Positions 5,805 to 11,329 of a DNA stretch of 11,329 nucleotides are shown piece after piece. Numbering within the stretch: position 1 is the first letter of the stretch; the number at the start of each line of letters is the position of its first letter. The stretch is taken from positions 1-11,329 of the forward strand of contig JAAZCN010000003.1 of NCBI GenBank assembly GCA_012513245.1. The letters are read 5' to 3'. The notes beneath the pieces are model-generated. The model searched no databases. It saw only the letters and a list, made by a program, of their open reading frames with translations, and was not told the origin of the DNA. This DNA comes from Synergistaceae bacterium. GTDB lineage: Bacteria; Synergistota; Synergistia; Synergistales; Synergistaceae. Position numbers and translations under genes: made by a program.

Positions 5805-6805
5805 TGGACAGGATGAGATCTGTCGCTGTCCTGGGGGCAACAGGGCTTGTAGGCAGAGAGATGATCAAGACTCTCGAACAGAGGAATTACCCTGTCTCAA
5901 AACTGAGACCTCTCGCATCGCCCCGGTCTGCAGGAAGCAGGATCGTTTTCAGGGGAGAAGAAATAACTGTCGAAGCAGTCTCTGAAGAGTCTTTTAAAAA
6001 TATCGACATTGCCCTGTTTTCAGCAGGAGGATCTACATCCGGAAAGTGGGCTCCTGTTGCGGTCGATTCCGGTGCAGTTGTTATCGACAACAGCTCGGCC
6101 TGGCGGATGGTCCCCGGTGTCCCGCTGGTCGTTCCTGAGGTCAATCCGGAGGATGCTGCCAAGCACAAAGGGATCATAGCAAACCCGAACTGTTCGACCA
6201 TACAGGCCGTAGTGGCTCTTTGGCCCCTCCATAAAGAGGCCGGGCTAAGGTATGTAAATATATGCACATATCAGTCTGTTGCTGGAACAGGAATAAAAGC
6301 CGTCGAGACGCTTGAAAATGAAGCAGCGGCAGTTCTCGCCGGAAAAGAGATGCCAACCGGCAGCGTCTATCCCCACCAGATAGCATTCAACCTTCTGCCT
6401 CACATTGGTGCGTTCGATGATGACGGTATCTCTGAAGAAGAATGGAAAATGGTAAATGAATCGCGCAAGATAATGCATCTTCCCGAACTAAAGGTAAGCG
6501 GTATCACAGTTCGCGTGCCCATATTTCGCTGCCACGGAGAGAGCATAACTGCCCAGTTTGAAAAGGAACTCACTCCGGAAAAAGCAAGAGAGATCTTTCG
6601 TAACGCTGCCGGCGTGGTAGTGATGGACGATCCTAAAAATGCGGTCTACCCCATGCCGATAACAGGAGCCGGAAATGACGCGGTCTACGTAGGCAGGATA
6701 AGAAAAGACACAGGATTGGATAATGCACTATCAATGTGGGTCGTATCTGATAATCTCCGCAAAGGTGCTGCTCTTAACACCGTACAGATAGCAGAGCTTC
6801 TTTAG
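5804..6805 (+). CDS. asd: Aspartate-semialdehyde dehydrogenase
   Basis: Asd reduces aspartyl phosphate, the LysC product, to aspartate semialdehyde using NADPH, the branch point to threonine/methionine and to diaminopimelate/lysine. Its 333 residues show the Rossmann loop VAVLGATGLVGREM (7-20), SAGGSTSGKWAP (73-84), VVIDNSSAWRM (92-102), the nucleophile Cys130 in IANPNCSTIQ, TYQSVAGTG (155-163), and the substrate/catalytic region VRVPIFRCHGESI (236-248) with Arg242 and His244. ATG overlaps the lysC TAA (TAATG), with GAGGAGG (5787-5793) 10 bases upstream; a second ATG three codons later is possible. It is the last gene of the thr operon and is followed by a terminator, so LysC and Asd depend on the threonine-responsive transcript unless an internal promoter exists. 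Confidence 0.97.
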   Translation: MDRMRSVAVLGATGLVGREMIKTLEQRNYPVSKLRPLASPRSAGSRIVFRGEEITVEAVSEESFKNIDIALFSAGGSTSGKWAPVAVDSGAVVIDNSSAWRMVPGVPLVVPEVNPEDAAKHKGIIANPNCSTIQAVVALWPLHKEAGLRYVNICTYQSVAGTGIKAVETLENEAAAVLAGKEMPTGSVYPHQIAFNLLPHIGAFDDDGISEEEWKMVNESRKIMHLPELKVSGITVRVPIFRCHGESITAQFEKELTPEKAREIFRNAAGVVVMDDPKNAVYPMPITGAGNDAVYVGRIRKDTGLDNALSMWVVSDNLRKGAALNTVQIAELL

Positions 6806-6838
6806 CTAATATTAGCAGTAACATATAGACATAAAAAC

Positions 6839-6878
6839 AGAGAGGTCCTTCTTTTCAAAAAAAGTAAGGGGCCTCTCT
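6839..6878. terminator. Hairpin terminator between asd and the convergent FmdE-type gene
   Basis: AGAGAGG (6839-6845) pairs with CCTCTCT (6872-6878), extended by T-C-C against G-G-G and an inner CTTTT/AAAAG. On + it is followed by TTGATATTTA; on - it is followed by GTTTTTATG. It lies between two converging genes and can serve both strands. Confidence 0.75.
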
Positions 6879-6885
6879 TTGATAT

Positions 6886-7416
6886 TTAACTAACCACAGG
6901 GTCATCCATTTGGAAGCAGTCGATACAGATCTCCTTGCCATTTTTTACCCGAAGCCATGGTTCCGCGGTAAGCTCGCCGCACAGAGAGCATTTTTGAGAT
7001 CTGTATATGTTGGCTTTAGGAGGAAGATCAAAAGGAACCTCTTTCACTTCAAAAATCTCGTCACCCGGAGCATTGAGCATGAAGTCTCTTTTTTCTTCGA
7101 GAGTACTGAAATTCCGATCCTTCAGGTTGAGACGAAAACTTTTTCCGGTCTGTCTGTTGAAAAACGAAAATGCCTGTTTACCTCTCATCCGGAAAATAAG
7201 ATTGCCCTTGCCTGCACTGCATCCGAGGATAGATTGTATTGCGTCCACACTGCATGAATCATTTTCAGCGACACAGACTATCTCCTCATCCTGCGATGAT
7301 CTCTCAGTTCCTAAAAGTTCCATAGCGTAATGAGCTGCTGATACTCCCAGCAGAAGCCCTCCGCATGTATGACCATGGAACAGAGAGGCCTTTTCAAGCA
7401 TTGATTTTTTATCCAT
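6886..7416 (-). CDS. FmdE-family protein with C-terminal zinc finger, function unknown
   Basis: This 176-residue protein belongs to the FmdE family (Pfam PF02663), named after a protein encoded with molybdenum formylmethanofuran dehydrogenase in methanogens. No other fmd gene is present here. Near the N-terminus is FHGHTCGGLLLGVSAA (residues 13-28) with the conserved His-x-His-x-Cys. Next come ENDSCSVDAIQ with Cys55 and Asp58, GCSAGKGNL (65-73), and the AFSFFNRQTGKSFRLN strand pair. These conserved His/Cys residues are typical of a metal site in the alpha+beta core. The tail has CSLCGE (Cys143, Cys146) and CIDC (Cys164, Cys167), a four-cysteine treble-clef-type zinc finger. ATG 7416 is chosen because AAGGAG (complement of 7426-7431) is 9 bases upstream; the longer TTG start at 7425 would abut that site. 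It is single and divergent from malic enzyme. Stand-alone members are common in anaerobes, with roles unproven. Confidence 0.88.
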   Translation of the reverse strand: MDKKSMLEKASLFHGHTCGGLLLGVSAAHYAMELLGTERSSQDEEIVCVAENDSCSVDAIQSILGCSAGKGNLIFRMRGKQAFSFFNRQTGKSFRLNLKDRNFSTLEEKRDFMLNAPGDEIFEVKEVPFDLPPKANIYRSQKCSLCGELTAEPWLRVKNGKEICIDCFQMDDPVVS

Positions 7417-7445
7417 TAGGATCAACTCCTTTTATTCAGGGCGTG

Positions 7446-7458
7446 TATCATTATGATA
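7446..7458. promoter_or_regulatory. 13-base perfect palindrome, possible operator
   Basis: TATCATTATGATA is a perfect 6-1-6 inverted repeat in the region between the divergent FmdE-type and malic enzyme genes, 15 bases upstream of the FmdE ribosome site. Read on the minus strand it contains TATCAT and CATAAT, either of which could be a -10 for that gene, but no good -35 is seen at the right distance. I find no convincing malic enzyme promoter in 7460-7545 either. Confidence 0.4.
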
Positions 7459-7559
7459 GCATCTTGTCCGCAGAAGTAGTAATATTAAGAAATAAGGTAA
7501 GATGTGCCGGATAAGACCTGCAAAGAAAATAAGAGACAAATAGCTGAGGAGTGCTGATA

Positions 7560-8777
7560 TTGGTAAACGATATTTTTGAAAGATCGCTTGATATGCATAA
7601 AAAACTTAAAGGAAAGTTGAACATTGAATGCCGTACCCCGATCGATACCATGGAAGACCTTGCGCTGGTATACACGCCGGGAGTTGCGGAGCCATGCAGA
7701 AAGATAGAAAGCGATCCTGAGTCAATTTGGGATCTGACGATAAAAAATAACTTGGTAGCGGTGATAACAGACGGAACAGCTGTGCTTGGACTGGGTGACA
7801 TTGGCCCTGCGGCTTCCATGCCTGTAATGGAAGGCAAGAGCTGTCTTTTTAAAAGATTTGCAGGGATCGATTCGATACCTCTCGCCGTTAGTACAAAAGA
7901 TGTGGATGATTTTGTCGATACTGTCTCAAAGATCGCAGTTTCGTTCGGCGGTATAAACCTTGAAGATATCTCTGCCCCAAGATGTTTTGAGATAGAAAGA
8001 AAGTTGCAGGAGAAGCTTGATATTCCGGTATTTCATGACGACCAGCACGGAACAGCTGTAATTGCTCTGGCGGCGTATAGAAACGCTCTAAAACTTACAG
8101 GCCGCACCATTGTAGGAGCACGACTTGTTATCAACGGAGCGGGAGCAGCGGGAAGCTCTATAGCAAGATATTTTCTCTCTGCCGGTGCAAAGGATATAAT
8201 AGTGTGCGACGTACACGGAGCTCTTTGTGCAGGGTATACAGAAGGCATGACAAGTTCTCAGAAGGAACTTGCTGGGATAACCAATCCAACAGGAAGAAAA
8301 GGTTCTCTGGCAGATGTGATAGAGAGCGCAGACGCATTTCTTGGAGTTTCAAGGTCGGGACTGCTGACTCATGATATGGTCAGAAAAATGGCAAAGGATC
8401 CGGTAATATTTGCAATGGCAAATCCTACTCCGGAAATATTCCCTGAAGAGGCACTGGCAGCAGGAGCCGCTGTTGTTGCAACCGGAAGGAGCGATTTTCC
8501 TAACCAGGTCAACAACTGCCTGGGTTTCCCCGGTATATTCAGAGGAGCGCTGGACGTAAGGGCGAGAAGGATCAACGAAGAGATGAAACTTGCCGCATCA
8601 CTGGCTTTGGCAGAACTTGTAAGCGATAAAGAACTGTCAAAAAATTATATTATCCCATCCGCTCTTGATCCAAGAGTCGTACCAGCCGTTGCGAAAGCTG
8701 TTGCCAAAGCCGCCATAAGCACGGGAGTTGCAAGAATAAAGTTAAACGGAGGTGGCAAATGTGTTTGTAAAATTTGA
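7560..8777 (+). CDS. NAD(P)-dependent malic enzyme, short form
   Basis: This enzyme oxidatively decarboxylates malate to pyruvate and CO2 with reduction of NAD(P). The 405 residues match the short bacterial form without the phosphotransacetylase-like tail of E. coli MaeB. Motifs: LVYTPGVAEPC (36-46) with catalytic Tyr38; AVITDGTAVLGLGDIGP (67-83); EGK with the catalytic Lys93; NLEDISAP (133-140) and VFHDDQHGTAVI (157-168), holding the metal-binding Glu and Asp residues; the nucleotide loop INGAGAAGSSIA (191-202); FLGVSRSGLLT; FAMANPTPEIFPEEA; GRSDFPNQVNNCLGFPGIFRGALD. NAD versus NADP preference cannot be read reliably. TTG 7560 is the likely start, with GAGGAG (7546-7551) 8 bases upstream; a GTG at 7551 would overlap that site. 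Its last 17 bases overlap lysA, and its C-terminal NGGGKCVCKI is encoded by the lysA ribosome site and start. Confidence 0.94.
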   Translation: MVNDIFERSLDMHKKLKGKLNIECRTPIDTMEDLALVYTPGVAEPCRKIESDPESIWDLTIKNNLVAVITDGTAVLGLGDIGPAASMPVMEGKSCLFKRFAGIDSIPLAVSTKDVDDFVDTVSKIAVSFGGINLEDISAPRCFEIERKLQEKLDIPVFHDDQHGTAVIALAAYRNALKLTGRTIVGARLVINGAGAAGSSIARYFLSAGAKDIIVCDVHGALCAGYTEGMTSSQKELAGITNPTGRKGSLADVIESADAFLGVSRSGLLTHDMVRKMAKDPVIFAMANPTPEIFPEEALAAGAAVVATGRSDFPNQVNNCLGFPGIFRGALDVRARRINEEMKLAASLALAELVSDKELSKNYIIPSALDPRVVPAVAKAVAKAAISTGVARIKLNGGGKCVCKI

Positions 8778-9969
8778 TACAGCACAGGAACTGCTGAAGA
8801 AATATGGAAGCCCCCTCTACGTTTACAGTGAAAGCATACTGAGACAAAGATGCCGTGACCTGCTTGAAGCCTTTCGCGGAAGGATAAAGCCGAGGTTTTC
8901 CGCGAAGGCCAACACTAACCTCTCTTTATTGAAGATCATTCACGAAGAGGGGCTGGGTGCCGATGCAATGTCACCGGGAGAGATCTTTGTGCTGCAAAAA
9001 GCGGGTTTTGCTCCGGAAGAGATATTTTACATAGGAAATAATGTCTCATGTGAGGAAATGAGTTATTGCCTCGACAGAGGGATACTTGTAAGCGTCGATT
9101 CACTCTCCCAGCTTGAGCAGTTTGGTCAGATAAATCCCGGGGGAAGAGTTGCCGTAAGATTTAACCCCGGCATGGGAGCAGGACATTGCGAAAAAGTCAT
9201 AACAGCAGGACATAAGACCAAATTTGGAGTCCAGTCAGAATTCTACCCGGAAGTAAAAAAAATCCTAGAAAAATATGACCTTCAGCTTGCAGGGATAAAC
9301 CAGCACATAGGGTCTCTCTTTCTTGAGGCTGAACCTTATGTCAAAGCTGCAAAATCACTTCTTGACATGATAGCGGAAAATTTCTCCGGGCTTGAGTTTA
9401 TAGATTTTGGAGGAGGCTTCGGTGTCCCCTACAAGCCGGGAGAAAAAAGACTAGACCTCGACGAACTATCTGAGAAACTCTTTCAGGCGATAGATCTTTT
9501 CCTTGATAAATACGACAATAAAGATGTCCATTTTAAATGCGAGCCCGGAAGGTATATCTCAGCGGAGTGCGGCCTGCTTCTGGGTACGGTCCATGCTGTA
9601 AAAAAGAATTACGGGAAATATTATGTTGGTACCGACATTGGTTTTAATGTAATGATGAGACACGTGCTCTATGAATCCTACCATGAAATTGAAGTCCTCT
9701 CGGATAAAGAAACGGTCAACGACATAAGAGAGGCAACAATAGTGGGAAATATCTGTGAGAGCGGGGATATCCTGGCTTCAGACAGGAATATCTGTCCTAT
9801 TTCGGAGGGTGACATAATTGCTGTGAAGAATGCAGGGGCTTACGGCTATTCAATGGCCTCAAACTATAATTGCAGACTCCGTCCGGCAGAAGTTCTAATT
9901 TTCGAGGACGGATCCGTCAAGCTCATAAGGAAGGCTGACACAATGGAAAGCCTGATGGCAAACTTTTAG
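8761..9969 (+). CDS. lysA: Diaminopimelate decarboxylase
   Basis: LysA is a PLP alanine-racemase-fold enzyme that converts meso-diaminopimelate to lysine, the last step of lysine synthesis. It has 402 residues. The N-terminal barrel carries PRFSAKANTN with the PLP Lys49, AVRFNPG (131-137), KTKFGV (152-157), QHIGS (181-185; the residue two before the His is Asn instead of the frequent His), FIDFGGGFGVPY (213-224), and CEPGRYIS (260-267) for phosphate binding. The C-terminal beta domain carries GNICESGDI (329-337) with the catalytic Cys332 donated across the dimer, and NAGAYGYSMASNYN (357-370) with Tyr361. GTG 8761 is chosen because GGAGG (8748-8752) is 8 bases upstream; a GTG at 8752 lies inside that site. 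It overlaps malic enzyme by 17 bases and precedes abgA by 40 bases, so all three are probably one transcript. Confidence 0.96.
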   Translation: MFVKFDTAQELLKKYGSPLYVYSESILRQRCRDLLEAFRGRIKPRFSAKANTNLSLLKIIHEEGLGADAMSPGEIFVLQKAGFAPEEIFYIGNNVSCEEMSYCLDRGILVSVDSLSQLEQFGQINPGGRVAVRFNPGMGAGHCEKVITAGHKTKFGVQSEFYPEVKKILEKYDLQLAGINQHIGSLFLEAEPYVKAAKSLLDMIAENFSGLEFIDFGGGFGVPYKPGEKRLDLDELSEKLFQAIDLFLDKYDNKDVHFKCEPGRYISAECGLLLGTVHAVKKNYGKYYVGTDIGFNVMMRHVLYESYHEIEVLSDKETVNDIREATIVGNICESGDILASDRNICPISEGDIIAVKNAGAYGYSMASNYNCRLRPAEVLIFEDGSVKLIRKADTMESLMANF

Positions 9970-10009
9970 CATTATTTATTATGCAGTGCCATGTTTAGGA
10001 GGGTACCGG

Positions 10010-11296
10010 ATGTACTCGGATGAAAAAATATTTAATAAAATGGTGGAGAGACGACGCGATTTCCACAGATATCCTGAGACCGGCTGGGCTGAATTCAGGA
10101 CAACATCGATAATAGCAGAGACTCTCATCAATGCCGGAATGGACATCCGGTTTGCCGTAGATTTTGTAGAGATGGAGCATGTCCTTGGCCGCAATACTGA
10201 TATCAAAGCTCAGATAAGAAGGGCTGTAAGTCAGGGGGCCTCTCCTGAGATCATAGAAAAGATGAAGGGGCTGACCGGCCTTGTAGCAGAAATAGAAACC
10301 GGCAGACCCGGGCCTGTAACGGCAATAAGGTTTGATATTGATTGCGTAGATACCACTGAAACAGAAGATCCTTCCCATCTCCCTCTCCTCTTAGGCTTTA
10401 ATTCTGTCAATGCCAACAGCATGCACGCCTGTGGTCACGATGGCCATACCGCAGTGGGAATGACACTTGCAGAGCAACTTTTTTCAGAGAGGTCTTTGCT
10501 AAAAGGCAAGTTGCGTCTTATCTTTCAGCCAGCAGAAGAAGGGGCCAGGGGAGGGTATGCGTTTGTAAAGTCAGGAATAGTAGATGATGTTGATTATTTT
10601 CTGACCTTTCATCTTGGGCTTGGCAACCCTACCGGAACGGTTTTTGGAGGAACAGACGGATTCCTCTACTCTACAAAGATAGACGCAGATTATAAGGGTG
10701 TGGGTGCCCATGCCGGAGCAGAACCGCAAAAAGGTAAAAACGCCCTTCTGGCGGCTGCCTCTGCAGCACTGAGCATCCATGGAGTAGCTCCCTCTTCTGA
10801 TGGGCTTACTCGCACAAACGTAGGCGTGCTGAATGCCGGAGAAGGAAGAAACGTTGTCCCCCCGAATGCACACATGAAGATCGAGACAAGGGGCGCCACA
10901 GAAGATGCGGCAAAATACATATACCTTTCAGTCATGAGAATACTCAGTGGTGCTGCTGATATGTATGATGTTAAACTTACAACACAAAAATGCGGAGAAG
11001 CAGTAAGCGCAAGCAGCGACAGGGACCTTGCAAAAACAGTCACGGATGCTGCCGCTTCCGTAAGCGAAGTGGACAGGACAGAGTTGATACAGCCAATGGC
11101 AGGAAGCGATGATGCCTGCTGGATGATGAAAAAAGTTCAGGACAACGGCGGAAAAGCAACATATATCGGAATAGGCGCCGACACAAAAGCCGGACACCAC
11201 AATGACCATTTTGATTTTGACGAAAAAGCCATGGGCATCGCCTTCGGCGTGCTTTATAAGACGATTTTTATGTTAAACGGCCTGTCCCCGGTTTAA
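10010..11296 (+). CDS. abgA: M20-family amidohydrolase, AbgA-like (aminobenzoyl-glutamate hydrolase subunit A type)
   Basis: This is a zinc-dependent M20D peptidase that hydrolyses an N-acyl amino acid or dipeptide amide bond. At 428 residues it resembles E. coli AbgA, which with AbgB cleaves p-aminobenzoyl-glutamate, as I recall that sequence: RRDFHRYPETGWAEFRT near the start (14-31), ETGRPGPV (96-103), SMHACGHDGHTAVG (137-150) with Cys141 and His143, LIFQPAEEGARGG (170-182) with Glu177-Glu178, VDDVDYF (191-197), His201, the dimerisation-domain GAHAGAEPQKGKNALLAAA (232-250), PMAGSDDACWMMKKVQ (362-377) and AGHHNDHFDFDE (394-405). An AbgA-type insertion after the first motif distinguishes it from the shorter N-acetyl-diaminopimelate deacetylases. 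No AbgB partner lies in the window. ATG 10010 has AGGAGGG (9997-10003) 6 bases upstream; a GTG at 9986 would place that site inside the gene. The in vivo substrate is uncertain. Its stop lies within a 26-base palindrome. Confidence 0.85.
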   Translation: MYSDEKIFNKMVERRRDFHRYPETGWAEFRTTSIIAETLINAGMDIRFAVDFVEMEHVLGRNTDIKAQIRRAVSQGASPEIIEKMKGLTGLVAEIETGRPGPVTAIRFDIDCVDTTETEDPSHLPLLLGFNSVNANSMHACGHDGHTAVGMTLAEQLFSERSLLKGKLRLIFQPAEEGARGGYAFVKSGIVDDVDYFLTFHLGLGNPTGTVFGGTDGFLYSTKIDADYKGVGAHAGAEPQKGKNALLAAASAALSIHGVAPSSDGLTRTNVGVLNAGEGRNVVPPNAHMKIETRGATEDAAKYIYLSVMRILSGAADMYDVKLTTQKCGEAVSASSDRDLAKTVTDAAASVSEVDRTELIQPMAGSDDACWMMKKVQDNGGKATYIGIGADTKAGHHNDHFDFDEKAMGIAFGVLYKTIFMLNGLSPV

Positions 11297-11307
11297 ACCG
11301 GGGACAG
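11282..11307. repeat. Perfect 26-base palindrome at the abgA stop, terminator or REP-like element
   Basis: CTGTCCCCGGTTT (11282-11294) is followed immediately by its exact reverse complement AAACCGGGGACAG (11295-11307), with the abgA TAA at its centre (11294-11296). As RNA it would fold into a G/C-rich hairpin, but no T-run follows, only CGGCATGTTGCCC, so a classical intrinsic terminator is doubtful. A second G/C inverted repeat, GCGGC (11307-11311) with GCCGC (11321-11325), begins at once and may continue past the window edge. Confidence 0.65.
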
Positions 11308-11329
11308 CGGCATGTTGCCCGCCGCGGGA

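Noticed and set aside
6838..6885. Small gene between asd and the FmdE-type gene
   Set aside because: The space is filled by a hairpin terminator, with no start plus ribosome site.
10010..11296. Reading the M20 enzyme as DapE or N-acetyl-diaminopimelate deacetylase because it follows lysA
   Set aside because: The extra segment after the first motif, the longer length and motifs such as GWAEFRT and AGSDDACWMM fit AbgA better than the shorter deacetylases; context alone is not enough.

Overview
The window is a chromosomal housekeeping region built around aspartate-family amino acid synthesis. It appears to come from a diderm (outer-membrane) anaerobe that uses Firmicutes-style regulation. The left edge carries the end of what looks like an outer-membrane LptD-type barrel, yet threonine synthesis is governed by a T-box leader. 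Base composition looks moderate, Arg codons AGA/AGG and Ile ATA are common, and Shine-Dalgarno sites are strong. An FmdE-type protein and an AbgA-type amidohydrolase are also present. Together these suggest a member of the Synergistota (Synergistetes), but that is inference; no rRNA or other phylogenetic marker was available to test it.

Layout, left to right: (1) the 3' end of an lptD-like gene, then ddl (D-Ala-D-Ala ligase), both on +; (2) a terminator shared with convergent greA on -; (3) a 519-base divergent control region between the greA start and thrC. It holds a greA promoter, tandem TTGTTGTAT repeats, phased A/T repeats, a near-consensus sigma-70 promoter and a complete threonine T-box riboswitch with specifier ACC, antiterminator and terminator; (4) the operon thrC-thrB-lysC-asd, every junction overlapping by 1 to 4 bases, closed by a hairpin terminator; (5) a convergent FmdE-family zinc-finger protein on -; (6) a second + operon of malic enzyme, lysA and an abgA-like M20 peptidase, ending in a perfect 26-base palindrome at the right edge.

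How the genes work together: LysC and Asd convert aspartate to aspartate semialdehyde. ThrB and ThrC take homoserine to threonine, and LysA makes lysine from meso-diaminopimelate. Homoserine dehydrogenase and the dap genes are not in the window. Because the T-box reads uncharged tRNA-Thr but sits upstream of lysC and asd as well, threonine supply would also influence flux to diaminopimelate and lysine. Diaminopimelate and the Ddl product are both cell-wall precursors, so the window also has a peptidoglycan and envelope theme.

Many annotated starts could be placed too far upstream. For greA, the FmdE gene, malic enzyme, lysA and abgA the Shine-Dalgarno position argues for a start 9 to 24 bases downstream of the longest reading frame, and those shorter starts are used here. 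I see no phage, insertion sequence, CRISPR array, toxin-antitoxin or defence genes, and no tRNA or rRNA. I did not find a clearly undescribed multi-gene system; the most notable points are the regulatory architecture of the thr operon, an altered allosteric motif in LysC, the FmdE orphan and the edge palindrome.
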